Below, piece by piece: positions 1 through 9,084 of a stretch of DNA of 64,000 nt; the first letter of the stretch is position 1; each line of letters starts with the position of its first letter. Source of the DNA: Leucobacter celer subsp. astrifaciens (GTDB lineage Bacteria; Actinomycetota; Actinomycetes; Actinomycetales; Microbacteriaceae); contig NZ_JHEI01000132.1 in assembly GCF_001273835.1 (NCBI RefSeq), forward strand, positions 1 to 64,000. The letters are read 5' to 3'. The position numbers were made by a program, and so were the translations under genes. Below the pieces are notes generated by a model. That model did no database searches and was not told where the DNA came from. It saw nothing but the letters and a program-made list of their open reading frames with translations.

Positions 1-64
<64 letters not shown>

Positions 65-91
65 CTCTGGCGCTGCCGCACCGGCGCCCGA

Positions 92-991
92 CTACTCCGC
101 GAGGGCCGCGGCGATCGCCTGCTCCGCCGTGCGGTGCTCGAACTCGAAGCCCGATCGCTCCAGCACCGCTGGCCTCACGTGCGCGTCGGCGAGCAGCAGG
201 GAATCGGCTGCGTCGCGGCCGAGGCCGAGGCGCAGCGCCGGGGTGGGAGCGGGCAGCAGGTACGGCCGGCGCATCATCCGCGCGAGCTCGCGGCCGATCT
301 CGGTGGCCGAGGCGAGGGTCGGACCCGCGAGATTGACGGGCCCCTCGACGTCCGAATCGATGAGGTGCCGGATCGCGCGGACCTCGTCGTCGAGCGAGAT
401 CCACGGCCAGATCTGCGTGCCGCGTCCCAGCGGCCCGCTCAGGCCGAGCCGGGTGAGCGCGAGCAGCGGCTTCAGCACGCCGCGGCGGTGCAGCAGGGGA
501 GCGGTGCGGAGGTGCACGATCCGCGATCCCGACCCCGCTGCGGCGGCCTCCCGCTCCCACTCCTCGCAGAGGCCGGCGAGGAAGGTGCGACCGGGGCTGC
601 TCGACTCGTCGAGGTCCTCGCCCGGGCGGTCTCCGTAGTAGCCGACGGCCGAGGCGCAGAGGAAAGCGGGTGCCCCCGTGCCGAGCTCGCGCAGGGCGGC
701 GGCGATGGTGCGCGTCGGGTTCAGCCGCGATTCGCGAAGCTCCTCGCGGTACGCCCGGGTCCAGGGAAGCCGGCCGATGCTCGCGCCGTTGAGGCAGACG
801 ACGGCGTCGGCTCCCGCCAGCGCTCCGGGATCGAGCGGTCGGCCATCGGCGAGCCACTCCACCTCGTTCGCAGTGCGGGCCGGGCGCCGCACCAGGTGGG
901 TGACCTCGATGCCGTCGGACTGCAGGGACCAGGTGAGGGCCCCGCCGATCAGCCCGGACCCGCCCGCGATCACCACTCGCCTGTCGCTCAT
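92..991 (-). CDS. TIGR01777 family SDR epimerase (YfcH-like)
   Basis: 299 aa atypical short-chain dehydrogenase. The N-terminus has a Rossmann motif, VVIAGGSGLIGGALTWSL, followed by an NADP-type arginine patch (VRRPAR). Mid-protein ASAVGYYGDRPGEDLDES is the typical active-site region of the YfcH/SulA-like epimerase family. The C-terminal part (residues ~230-295) matches the family's DUF1731-like tail. Two adjacent ATG codons exist (994 and 991); the second has the better spacing to GGAGG. The start overlaps the stop of the upstream glycosylase gene, so translation is coupled. The substrate of this family is unknown; a nucleotide-sugar or small-carbonyl substrate is only inference. Confidence 0.85.
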   Translation of the reverse strand: MSDRRVVIAGGSGLIGGALTWSLQSDGIEVTHLVRRPARTANEVEWLADGRPLDPGALAGADAVVCLNGASIGRLPWTRAYREELRESRLNPTRTIAAALRELGTGAPAFLCASAVGYYGDRPGEDLDESSSPGRTFLAGLCEEWEREAAAAGSGSRIVHLRTAPLLHRRGVLKPLLALTRLGLSGPLGRGTQIWPWISLDDEVRAIRHLIDSDVEGPVNLAGPTLASATEIGRELARMMRRPYLLPAPTPALRLGLGRDAADSLLLADAHVRPAVLERSGFEFEHRTAEQAIAAALAE

Positions 992-1461
992 CATGCCTCC
1001 TTCGTCGATCCGCCGCTCTGCGACGCCCGTTCCCACGGTTCGATGTCCCCCGGCACCACCCGGAAGAGCGGGTGCGGGATCGGCGCGGCCTGCTCCCAGC
1101 GGGCGGCGTGCTCCGCGCTCCGCTCGTGGAGCTTGCGCCCGAGATGCTGCCACTCGAAGTCGAGCTGCCCCTGCGTCACCGGGATCTGCGCGATCGAGTC
1201 GCCGGATGCGGGTGCCGGGCGCAGGATCCGCGAGGCGTCGAAGCGGTAGCCGCGATCCCGAGCCTCGCCGGCGACCCCGCTCAGGTACGTACCCACCGCC
1301 GCGAGGGGATCGGCCTGCGCGCGGAAGCGCTCGAGCTGCGGGTGGTTGCGGTACCCCTTGGTGCGGCCCGCGAGCACGGCCTGGGCGAGCAGCGTCTCGC
1401 GCCAGCAGGCGAGCAGGCCCATGCGGTCCAGGTGCGACGGGTGCAGCGACCAGATCCTCAT
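991..1461 (-). CDS. Pyrimidine dimer DNA glycosylase / endonuclease V family
   Basis: 156 aa, beginning MRIWSLHPSHLDRMGLLACW, which is the hallmark N-terminus of the bacterial Pyr_excise family related to phage T4 endonuclease V. Conserved blocks ETLLAQAVL, GYRNHPQLERF and YRFDASRI are present. The family excises UV-induced pyrimidine dimers by N-glycosylase/AP-lyase chemistry; activity of these chromosomal relatives is mostly inferred. The start ATG overlaps the stop of the MMPL gene by 4 nt (ATGA), and its own stop overlaps the start of the SDR gene, so all three are one transcription unit. The open frame continues upstream of the chosen start, but that part is a shadow of the MMPL gene. 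Confidence 0.82.
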   Translation of the reverse strand: MRIWSLHPSHLDRMGLLACWRETLLAQAVLAGRTKGYRNHPQLERFRAQADPLAAVGTYLSGVAGEARDRGYRFDASRILRPAPASGDSIAQIPVTQGQLDFEWQHLGRKLHERSAEHAARWEQAAPIPHPLFRVVPGDIEPWERASQSGGSTKEA

Positions 1462-3800
1462 CGGCTCGTCTCCGTCTGCGGCTCGGTCTGCGTTCCAGGC
1501 TCGGCCGCCGCGTGACGGCCGTGCGTGACGGGAGCCGGAACGTCGGCCGGCGCGGGGCTCGTGCCGGCGTCTCCGGCGCCGGAGCCCGCGTCCTCGCGCC
1601 ACAGCCGCGACGGCCACCAGATCGCCCGGCCGATGTCGGTCGCGAGCGCCGGCACGAGCAGCGAGCGCACGACGAAGGTGTCGAGCAGCACGCCGAACGC
1701 CACGATGAAGGCGATCTGCACGAGGAAGAGGATCGGGATGACCGAGAGCGCGGCGAAGGTCGCGGCGAGCACCAGCCCGGCCGAGGTGATCACGCCGCCC
1801 GTGATGGCGAGCCCGCGCTGGATCCCCTCCCGCGTGCCGTGCAGTTTCGTCTCCTCGCGCACGCGGGTCATGAGGAAGATGTTGTAGTCGATGCCGAGCG
1901 CGACGAGGAACACGAAGCCGTACAGCGGCACCGCGGGGTCGGCGCCCGGGAACTGGAAGACGCCGTTGAACACGAGTGCCGCGACGCCGAGTGCTGTGCC
2001 GAAGGAGAGCACGGTGGTGGCCACGAGCAGAATCGGCGCGAGGATCGAGCGCAGGAGCAGCATCAGGATCACGAGGATCACGGCGAGCACGAGCGGGATG
2101 ATGAGCGTGCGGTCGTGGATCGACGCCTGATTCGTGTCGACGGCGGTGGCCGTGACACCGCCGATGAGCGCTCCCGTGCCCGCATCCCCCGTGCCCGTAT
2201 CCCCCGTGCCGCCCAGCTCGGCTCGGAGACTCACGATCGTCTCGGCCGCGGCATCGGAGTCGGCGGCGTCCGAGAGGGTGGCCTGCAGCAGCACCCTGCC
2301 GTCGCTGACGGTCGGCTCGGGCGCGGGGGTGCCCGGCGGCCCGAACGCCTGGATCCCGTCCTCGGTCACGGGGGCGGTGCCGCTCGGCGATTCGGCGCTC
2401 GTCACCGAGACGCTCTCCACGCCCGCGTGGTCGAGCAGCGCGTCGACGGTTGACTGGAGCCGATCCTCGGCGACGAGCACGTAGGCGGGGCTGCCGGACC
2501 CGCCGGGGAAGTGCTCGCCGAGGACGGCCTGGCCCTCGCGCGCCTCCGACGCGCCGAGCACCAGGTCCGACTGCGGTACGCCCTGCGCCTGCAACTGGGG
2601 CACCGCTGCCGCGCCGAGCGCGAGCGCCAGAGCGGTGACGATCCAGACCGGGCGTGCGCGGCGGCGCACGAAGCGGGCGATCCGCGGCCAGATCCCGCGA
2701 CTCGGCATGCCCTGCTCTGCGCGAACCGCCTCCGGCTCATAGGCCGGCCGTCTCGGCCAGTAGGCGGCGCGGCCGAACAGGAACAGCAGCGCTGGGAGCA
2801 GCGTCAGGGCCGACAGCATCGCGAAGACGATGCCGATCGACGCGACCGGGCCGAGCGTGCTGTTCGACTTGAGATCGCTGAGCAGCAGGCAGAGCAGGCC
2901 GGCGATCACCGTGCCGCCCGATGCGAGGATCGGCTCGAAGGAGCCCTTGACCGCCGCGAGGACGGCGGCGCCCCGGTCGCGGGACACCCGCAGCTCCTCC
3001 CTGAAGCGGGCGACGAGCAGCAGCGAGTAGTCGGTGGCCGCGCCGATCACGAGGATGAAGAGGATGCCCTGGGTCTGCCCGCTGAGCAGCAGCACACCGG
3101 AGTTCGCGAGGTGCCAGACCACGAGCAGTGCGGTGCAGAGCGCGAAGAGGCTGGTGCTGAGGACCACCAGCGGCAGCAGGAAGGAACGGTAGACGATCAC
3201 CAGGATCACGAGCACCGCGAGCAGCGCCACGAGCAGCAGGATGCCGTCGATCCCGGCGAAGCCCGCCACGAGATCGGCCGTGAAACCGGCGGGCCCGGTC
3301 ACGTGCACCGAGACGCCATCGGGCGACTCCGCGCGGAGCGTGTCGCCGAGGACCTCGACCGTGTCGGAGAGATCGGCATCCGCGTCGATGGGCACGAACA
3401 CCTGGGCCGCGAGCCCGTCCTCGGAGGGGATGACGGGGGAGACCGCCTCGCCCACGCCCTCGAGCGCCGCGGCCTGCTCGACGGCCTGATCGAGCGCGGC
3501 CAGCCGATCGTCGCCGAGGGCCTCCGGCGCCGAGAAGACGACGACGGCGGGAATGCTGTCATCGCTGAGGAACCCGCCGAGCTCCTCGCGCACCTCGGTC
3601 GCCTCGGCCGACTCCGGCAGATACGACGTCTGGTCGTTGGAGGAGACCTCGTCCACCTTGCCGAAGAGCGGCCCGCCCATGCCGGCCGCGACGAGCCAGA
3701 TGAGGATGAGCGCCGCAGGCAGCAGCGCGCGCAGCCAGCGGCGGCCCGCGGTGCGCGTCGGAGAGAGCTCGTCCGAACGGTTCCCGACATCGCCGCCCAT
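1458..3800 (-). CDS. MMPL family RND transporter
   Basis: 780 aa integral membrane protein of the RND superfamily, MmpL/ActII-3 type, expected to export lipids or hydrophobic compounds using proton-motive force. The order is classic: one N-terminal helix (ALILIWLVAAGMGGPLFGKV), a large periplasm-side loop, five helices, a central TM helix near residue 390 (PVWIVTALALALGAAAVP), a second loop, then five more helices. The proton-relay-type motif GAATDYSLLLVARFREE occurs in the first half and ALGIDYNIFLMTRVREE in the second. The C-terminus is a 40-residue Ala/Pro/Thr-rich tail. The ATG at 3800 is preceded by AGGAGG; an in-frame GTG six bases upstream is too close to it. It heads the operon with the glycosylase and SDR genes. 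Confidence 0.92.
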   Translation of the reverse strand: MGGDVGNRSDELSPTRTAGRRWLRALLPAALILIWLVAAGMGGPLFGKVDEVSSNDQTSYLPESAEATEVREELGGFLSDDSIPAVVVFSAPEALGDDRLAALDQAVEQAAALEGVGEAVSPVIPSEDGLAAQVFVPIDADADLSDTVEVLGDTLRAESPDGVSVHVTGPAGFTADLVAGFAGIDGILLLVALLAVLVILVIVYRSFLLPLVVLSTSLFALCTALLVVWHLANSGVLLLSGQTQGILFILVIGAATDYSLLLVARFREELRVSRDRGAAVLAAVKGSFEPILASGGTVIAGLLCLLLSDLKSNSTLGPVASIGIVFAMLSALTLLPALLFLFGRAAYWPRRPAYEPEAVRAEQGMPSRGIWPRIARFVRRRARPVWIVTALALALGAAAVPQLQAQGVPQSDLVLGASEAREGQAVLGEHFPGGSGSPAYVLVAEDRLQSTVDALLDHAGVESVSVTSAESPSGTAPVTEDGIQAFGPPGTPAPEPTVSDGRVLLQATLSDAADSDAAAETIVSLRAELGGTGDTGTGDAGTGALIGGVTATAVDTNQASIHDRTLIIPLVLAVILVILMLLLRSILAPILLVATTVLSFGTALGVAALVFNGVFQFPGADPAVPLYGFVFLVALGIDYNIFLMTRVREETKLHGTREGIQRGLAITGGVITSAGLVLAATFAALSVIPILFLVQIAFIVAFGVLLDTFVVRSLLVPALATDIGRAIWWPSRLWREDAGSGAGDAGTSPAPADVPAPVTHGRHAAAEPGTQTEPQTETSR

Positions 3801-3842
3801 CGGCACCTCCTGTCTGTCGCGCTCAGCCTATCCTGGCGGTGC

Positions 3843-3890
3843 CCGCCGGTTGAGCGGAGCGACGAAGGAGCGGAGTCGAAACCCCGCCGG
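3843..3890. repeat. Degenerate copy of the TTGAGCGAGCGGAGCGAGTC repeat
   Basis: Intergenic copy, between the divergent MMPL and selO genes, of the palindromic repeat family also seen near 24.4, 27.1, 39.1 and 61.9 kb. It reads TTGAGCGGAGCGACGAAGG and then GCGGAGTCGAAA, flanked by CCGCCGG on both sides. It is diverged and does not form the long perfect stem of the intact copies. Confidence 0.6.
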
Positions 3891-3982
3891 CTCTCCGGGA
3901 ACCCTGCGCAGGAGCGCCGACCTCCCGGCGCCGGGCCCGCCAAGCTGAACGCCCGCTGAGGAGCACCGCGTAGCCTCGGGGC

Positions 3983-5512
3983 ATGGCTTCCCACGCAACC
4001 GATACCGGCCTCCAGCTCGGCGACGCGTTCGCTCGTGCGCTGCCCGAACTCGCGGTGCCGTGGCGGGCGATGCGCCCCGCGGATCCGGCGATCCTCATGC
4101 TGAACGAACCGTTGGCGCGCGAGCTCGGCTTCGACCCCTCGCAGCTGCGCAGCGAATCAGGCGTGCGATTCCTGTTGGGCAACGAGCTGCCGGAGGGCGC
4201 CGCGCCGGTGGCGCAGGCCTACGCGGGGCACCAGTTCGGCGCGTACGTGCCGCGGCTGGGCGACGGGCGGGCGCTGCTGCTCGGCGAGGTCGTCGACGCC
4301 CGCGGGCGTCAGCGCGACCTCCACCTGAAGGGTTCGGGCCGCACTCCCTTCGCCCGCGGAGCCGACGGCTTCGCGGCCGTCGGGCCGATGCTGCGCGAGT
4401 ATCTGATGGGCGAAGCCATGCACGCGCTCGGCATCCCGACCACCCGCGCGCTCGCCGTCGTGGCGACCGGGCAGCGCGTGGTGCGCGACGACGTGCTCGA
4501 CGCACTGCCGGGCGCCGTGCTCGTGCGCGCGGCGAGCAGCCACCTGCGCGTCGGCAGCTTCCAGTACGCCCGATCCCTCGGAGATGTCGACGCGCTGCGC
4601 CGCCTCGCCGACTTCGCCATCGCCCGCCACTACCCCGAACTGGCGCAGAGCGAGTCGCCGTACCTGGGGCTGCTCGAGGCGGTGATCGAGGCGCAGGCCC
4701 GCCTCAGCGCCTCGTGGATGTGCGTGGGCTTCGTGCACGGCGTCATGAACACCGACAACACGACGATCTCGGGCGAGACCATCGACTACGGACCGTGCGC
4801 GTTCATCGACGCCTACGATCCCGCGACCGTGTTCAACTCGATCGACCATCGCGGGCGCTACGCCTACGGCAACCAGCCCGGCATCGCCCTGTGGAACCTG
4901 ACCCGCTTCGCGGAGGCGCTGCTGCCGCTGCTGGGTCGGGACGGGCTCGGAGACGACGCCTCCGGGCCTGCCGGGGCCGGCGACCCCGAGACGGCGAAGC
5001 AGCTCGCGCTCGGGGCGCTCGACGGATTCGCCGCGCACTACAGCGGGGCCTGGGCGAGCGGGATGCGGGCGAAGCTCGGGGTCGCGGCGGCTTCGGGATC
5101 GGACCGCCCCGTCGGCGACGAGATCCTCGCCCGGCTGAGCTCCGGTCTGCTGCAGGAGCTGCAGGATCAGGGGGTCGACTACACGACCGCGTTCCGGGCG
5201 CTGGGCGCGGCCGCCAGGGGGGATGACGCGCCCTACCGGGCCCTGACGGGCGGCGATCCCGGGGCGTGGTTCGCGGAGTGGCTGGCTCTCGCGCCGGACG
5301 CCGAGGCGATGGACGCCGCGAATCCCGTGTACATCCCGCGCAACCACCTCGTGGACGAGGCGCTCGACGCCGCGACCGCAGGCGACCTCGCGCCGTTCGC
5401 ACGCATCCTCGACGCGGTGTCGCGGCCGTTCGAGGCGCGTGCGGGCCTCGAACGCTACGAGCGGCCCGCGCCGCCCGGATCCAGTCGCCACGTCACCTAC
5501 TGCGGCACCTGA
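3983..5512 (+). CDS. selO: SelO/YdiU family protein adenylyltransferase
   Basis: 509 aa pseudokinase-fold protein. Characterised SelO proteins transfer AMP from ATP to Ser/Thr/Tyr of redox-related proteins. Diagnostic blocks: [19 protein letters not shown] (~residues 78-96), [56 protein letters not shown] (metal-binding/catalytic) and [19 protein letters not shown]. The human orthologue has selenocysteine third from the C-terminus; here that position is Cys507 in the terminal YCGT. No ribosome site is visible; instead TAGCCT lies 6 nt upstream of the ATG, typical of a leaderless transcript. It is divergent from the MMPL operon and appears to be a single-gene unit. Confidence 0.95.
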   Translation: MASHATDTGLQLGDAFARALPELAVPWRAMRPADPAILMLNEPLARELGFDPSQLRSESGVRFLLGNELPEGAAPVAQAYAGHQFGAYVPRLGDGRALLLGEVVDARGRQRDLHLKGSGRTPFARGADGFAAVGPMLREYLMGEAMHALGIPTTRALAVVATGQRVVRDDVLDALPGAVLVRAASSHLRVGSFQYARSLGDVDALRRLADFAIARHYPELAQSESPYLGLLEAVIEAQARLSASWMCVGFVHGVMNTDNTTISGETIDYGPCAFIDAYDPATVFNSIDHRGRYAYGNQPGIALWNLTRFAEALLPLLGRDGLGDDASGPAGAGDPETAKQLALGALDGFAAHYSGAWASGMRAKLGVAAASGSDRPVGDEILARLSSGLLQELQDQGVDYTTAFRALGAAARGDDAPYRALTGGDPGAWFAEWLALAPDAEAMDAANPVYIPRNHLVDEALDAATAGDLAPFARILDAVSRPFEARAGLERYERPAPPGSSRHVTYCGT

Positions 5513-5588
5513 CCGCTCACCCGCACCCGTGCAGACGGATGCGGGCCCGGCCCGGGACTTCGGCGCGCCGCGCGCGTAGGGTGGGAGC

Positions 5589-6233
5589 ATGGCACGGATC
5601 ATCATCTTCGGAGGACACGGCAAGATCGCACTGCTCGCGGAGCCGCTGCTGGCGGAACGGGGCGACGAGGTTACGGCGGTGATCCGCAATCCGGATCACG
5701 CCGAGGACGTGCGCGCAGCGGGCGCCCGTCCGCTGGTGGCGGATATCGAGCGGCTCGACGCGGAGGGGATCGCCGATCTCATCCGCGGCCACGACGCGGT
5801 GGTGTGGTCGGCGGGCGCCGGAGGGGGCGATCCCGAGCGCACGATGGCCGTCGACCGCGATGCGGCCATCCGCTCCATGGAGGCCTCGGCACTCGCCGGG
5901 GTGCGCCGGTACGTGATGGTGTCCTACTTCGGCTCGTCGCCCGAGCACGGGGTGGATCCGCAGCAGCCGTTCTTCCACTACGCCGAGGCGAAGGCCGCTG
6001 CCGACGAGTATCTGCGGGCGACGGATCTCGACTGGACCGTGCTCGGTCCGAGCACACTCACGCTCGACCCGCCGAGCGGCCGGATCGACACGAAGACCGC
6101 GGAAGCCGGCCGGGTGTCCCGCGCCGACGTCGCCGGCGTCATCGCGGCGGCGCTCGCCGACGACGGCACGATCCGGCGCACGATCCGATTCAACGACGGC
6201 GATCAGCCGATCGCAGAGGCGCTGGCCTCATGA
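5589..6233 (+). CDS. NAD(P)-binding SDR-like protein (YwnB/NmrA-like)
   Basis: 214 aa atypical SDR. It starts MARIIIFGGHGKIALLAEPLL, a Rossmann GxxGxxA-type nucleotide-binding loop. The block VVWSAGAGGG and the YVMVSYFG segment match the NAD(P)H-binding family that includes YwnB and biliverdin-reductase-B-like proteins. These usually act as flavin or NADPH oxidoreductases or redox sensors; the substrate here is unknown. TAGGGT sits 6 nt before the ATG, so the transcript is probably leaderless. Its last codons overlap the start of the next SDR gene by ATGA, which implies coupled expression. Confidence 0.85.
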   Translation: MARIIIFGGHGKIALLAEPLLAERGDEVTAVIRNPDHAEDVRAAGARPLVADIERLDAEGIADLIRGHDAVVWSAGAGGGDPERTMAVDRDAAIRSMEASALAGVRRYVMVSYFGSSPEHGVDPQQPFFHYAEAKAAADEYLRATDLDWTVLGPSTLTLDPPSGRIDTKTAEAGRVSRADVAGVIAAALADDGTIRRTIRFNDGDQPIAEALAS

Positions 6234-6979
6234 GCCGGTCCGCGATCGTCACGGGGGCCGCGCGAGGGCTCGGCCGCGCCATCGCCCTCGAACTCGCGAA
6301 CCGCGGCGAGCGGGTCGCGCTCTTCGACCTGGACGAGCTGGGCGCTGCGGAGACCGCGCGCAAGGCGCGCGAGCGCGGGGGCGCGGCGGAGTCCTTCGCC
6401 GTCGACGTGAGCGACGAGTCGAGCGTGCGCGCGGGTATCGCCGGTGCCGCCGAGCGACTCGGTCCGCCGCTGATCCTCGTCAACAATGCGGGAGTGCTGC
6501 GCGACGACCTGCTGTTCAAGATGACCGTGCAGAGCTGGGACACCATCATGGACGTGCACCTCAAGGGTGCGTTCCTGATGAGCCGCGAGACCCAGGCGCA
6601 CATGGTCGAGCACGGCTGGGGCAGGATCGTGAACATCTCGAGCACGTCGGCGCTCGGCAACGCCGGCCAGGCCAACTACGCGACTGCGAAGGCGGGGATC
6701 CAGGGCTTCACGAAGACGCTCGCGCTCGAACTCGGCAGGTTCGGGATCACCGCCAACGCCGTCGCCCCGGGGTTCACCGTGACCGATATGACGCGATCGG
6801 TGGCCGAGCGGCTGGGGATCGGATTCGACGAGCTGGTGGAGTGCGAGGCCGCAGCCACCGCCGTGCGCCGGGTCGGAACCCCCGAGGACATCGCGAACGC
6901 CGTGGCGTTCTTCGCCTCCGAGGCGAGTGGGTTCGTGTCGGGGCAGGTGCTCTACGTGGCGGGAGGCCCGCGCGGCTGA
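6230..6979 (+). CDS. Short-chain dehydrogenase (FabG-like)
   Basis: 249 aa classical SDR. Features: TGAARGLGRA cofactor loop (residues 8-17), NNAG (85-88), catalytic Ser137, Tyr150 and Lys154 in NISSTSALGNAGQANYATAK, and the PG motif after the active site. The GNAGQANY block is characteristic of 3-oxoacyl-[ACP]/acyl-CoA reductases (FabG/PhaB branch), so reduction of a beta-ketoacyl thioester or a similar ketone is likely. The chosen ATG overlaps the stop of the upstream SDR gene; longer readings in this frame are shadow sequence. The isolated context argues for an accessory role rather than the core fatty-acid FabG. Confidence 0.88.
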   Translation: MSRSAIVTGAARGLGRAIALELANRGERVALFDLDELGAAETARKARERGGAAESFAVDVSDESSVRAGIAGAAERLGPPLILVNNAGVLRDDLLFKMTVQSWDTIMDVHLKGAFLMSRETQAHMVEHGWGRIVNISSTSALGNAGQANYATAKAGIQGFTKTLALELGRFGITANAVAPGFTVTDMTRSVAERLGIGFDELVECEAAATAVRRVGTPEDIANAVAFFASEASGFVSGQVLYVAGGPRG

Positions 6980-6998
6980 CGGGGTCTCTGATCTGCGT

Positions 6999-7034
6999 CT
7001 GAGGCGACTGCCGCCGCAGGCGCCCCCGCCTCAG
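6999..7034. terminator. Inverted repeat between convergent genes
   Basis: CTGAGGCG (6999-7006) pairs with CGCCTCAG (7027-7034) in the 64-nt space between the FabG-like gene and the convergent histidine kinase gene. There is no T tract, so this is a weak candidate for a bidirectional terminator. Confidence 0.4.
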
Positions 7035-7043
7035 GCTCCCGCT

Positions 7044-8195
7044 TCAGGCGACCGGCACTGCGAGACGCGCCTCCCAGCCTCCGTCGCCGGCGGGCCCGGC
7101 GCTGAACGTGCCGCCGAGCAGGTGCGCCCGCTCCTCGAGCCCCAGCAGCCCGAGTCCTGACCCCGGCAGGGGCTGGCGGGGTTCTGTCGCGCTCCCGGTG
7201 CGCACCGCGAGGTGCACCGCCTCGTCCGACTGATGCGCGTCGATGCGCACGGCGGCGCCGGGGGCGTGCTTGCGCGCGTTGGTGAGGCACTCCTGGACCG
7301 TGCGGTAGACGGCGCGCTGCACCCCTGACGGCAGCCCGTCGTGCAGGTCGATCGAGACCTCGGCGTCGATTCCGCTCGCTGCGACGAGGCCTGGAATGTC
7401 CGAGACCGTGGGCTGCGGGTGCACCTCGCGGGTCGTCCCGCCGGACGCCCGCAGCAGCGCGACCATCGTGCGCAGCTCTTCGAGGGTCAGCACGCTGAGG
7501 CCGCGGATCGTGCGGGCCGACCCCCGCACTCCGGCGTCCGCGGCGCTCACCTGCAGGGCTCCGGCCTGCACCGCGATGAGGCTCACGTTGTGGGAGACCA
7601 CATCGTGCATCTCACGGGCCAGCACCGTGCGCTCGCGCGCCAGCGTCTCGCGCGCGGCCATCTCGCGCTGCGCCTCCTGGGCACTGCGCAGCTCCTCGTA
7701 GCGTTCGCGCAGCTCCGCGCCGGTTCGCGCCAGCAGCCCGAGCGCGACCGGGCCGCCGGCGAAGAGCGCTGCCGAGACGCCCGCGGTGAACAGGTCCCGA
7801 GGCGACTCGAACGGGGCTGCTACCACGAGCTGCATCGCGAAGACGAGCCCGGCGCAGACGCCGATGAGCCAGGAGCGGCGTACGCGCTCGGCGACGCTGA
7901 AGAGGGCGATCACCATCGCGATGACCGCGCACCCGACGTGCAGCGCGGGCAGCACGAGCAGCAGGCTCACGACCGGAAGGCGGCGGCGCACCAGCAGGCC
8001 GGCTGCGGCGACGAGGGCCAACCCGGTGGTGAGCGGGGAGGCCGAGATCAGCGTGAGCAGCGCGTCCGCCAGCGCCACCGCGACGATCGTCGCCTCGACG
8101 GCCCAGGCCGGGGCGATCCGCAGCAGGGCGGCCGGGTGGGGGCGCGGAGCCGCCCTCCGCATCGGGGCGGGAGGCACCGCGACCGCCGCGCTCAT
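7044..8195 (-). CDS. Two-component sensor histidine kinase (NarL/DesK type)
   Basis: 383 aa membrane kinase. Residues ~30-155 contain about five or six TM helices with almost no extracytoplasmic domain. A coiled-coil stretch (ELRERYEELRSAQEAQREMA) follows, then a HisKA_3 dimerisation domain with phospho-acceptor His197 in REMHDVVSHNVSLI. The ATPase domain shows an N-box (VQECLTNARKHAPG, ~285-298) and G-box (GSGLGLLGLEERAHLLGG, ~345-362). The input is probably sensed within the membrane, as in DesK and LiaS relatives. Its start overlaps the stop of the response regulator gene by 4 nt, so the pair is co-translated, regulator first. Confidence 0.93.
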   Translation of the reverse strand: MSAAVAVPPAPMRRAAPRPHPAALLRIAPAWAVEATIVAVALADALLTLISASPLTTGLALVAAAGLLVRRRLPVVSLLLVLPALHVGCAVIAMVIALFSVAERVRRSWLIGVCAGLVFAMQLVVAAPFESPRDLFTAGVSAALFAGGPVALGLLARTGAELRERYEELRSAQEAQREMAARETLARERTVLAREMHDVVSHNVSLIAVQAGALQVSAADAGVRGSARTIRGLSVLTLEELRTMVALLRASGGTTREVHPQPTVSDIPGLVAASGIDAEVSIDLHDGLPSGVQRAVYRTVQECLTNARKHAPGAAVRIDAHQSDEAVHLAVRTGSATEPRQPLPGSGLGLLGLEERAHLLGGTFSAGPAGDGGWEARLAVPVA

Positions 8196-8866
8196 CCCGT
8201 CCCCTCCAGCAGCCCGCCGCGCTCCGCGACGAGCGCGGCTTGCACTCGGCCCGGCACTCCGAGTTTCGCGAGCAGCGCCGACACGTGGTCCTTCACGGTC
8301 CCCGTCCCCAGATGGATCTCGGCGCCGATCTCCGCATTGGAACGACCGCGCGCCAAGCGCAGCAGCACGTCCCGCTCGCGGTCCGAGAGCGTGTCGATCA
8401 GCGCCGCGGCCTCGGGGTCGTATCTGGGGGCCAGGCTCGCGCCCACGACCGCTCGCGCCGCAGCCGGAGCGAGCACCACCCCTCCCGAGGCCAGCGTGCG
8501 CACGTACTGCGGCAGGGCCTCGGGATCGGTGTCCTTCAGCAGGAAACCAGCGGCCCCGATCGACATCGCCTCGGCGATGAGGTCGTCGCTTCCGAAGGTC
8601 GTGAGCATCGCCACCCGGGGCGCCTGCGCCCCGCGAGGCAGGGAGCGGAGCACGGTCAGCCCGTCGACCTCGGGCATGCGGATGTCGAGCAGCACCACAT
8701 CGGGCGAGGTGCGGTCGATCAGGGCGAGCGCGTCGCGTCCGTCTGCGGCGCCGACCACGCGGATGTCGGCGGCGGCTTCGAGGATCAGCGTGAACCCCTG
8801 GCGGATGAGCGCCTCGTCGTCGATGATCGCGACGCGGACGGGTCGCTCGGCAGTCGGCGGGTGCAT
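8192..8866 (-). CDS. Response regulator, NarL/FixJ family
   Basis: 224 aa. The receiver domain (residues ~8-125) has acidic pocket residues in IIDDEAL and phospho-acceptor Asp61 in VLLDIRMPEVDGL. A C-terminal LuxR-type helix-turn-helix lies at ~160-215 (LSDRERDVLLRLARGRSNAE and LGTGTVKDHVSALLAKLGV). It is the partner of the downstream kinase. TACGCT lies 6 nt upstream of the ATG with no ribosome site, so the operon mRNA is probably leaderless. The regulated genes cannot be read from the sequence; doxX is the divergent neighbour and a possible target. Confidence 0.93.
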   Translation of the reverse strand: MHPPTAERPVRVAIIDDEALIRQGFTLILEAAADIRVVGAADGRDALALIDRTSPDVVLLDIRMPEVDGLTVLRSLPRGAQAPRVAMLTTFGSDDLIAEAMSIGAAGFLLKDTDPEALPQYVRTLASGGVVLAPAAARAVVGASLAPRYDPEAAALIDTLSDRERDVLLRLARGRSNAEIGAEIHLGTGTVKDHVSALLAKLGVPGRVQAALVAERGGLLEGTG

Positions 8867-9084
8867 GCGACCAGCGTAGATCCGTCGGCTGGGCGTCGGC
8901 GGCGCGAGACCCGGTCTCCCGCCATCGGACGGGGTGACTCCAGCCGGTCGGCGGGTGCCGCGCAGCCGAGGTCCGCGGCCAGGATGGAGAGCGTCGTCGG
9001 GGCAGGGAGGCGTTCGTGCCGCCGCTGCCCCGACGATGCCGGTCCGGATCAGGTCCGGTCCCTTCTCGATCTCCCGGAGTTCAG

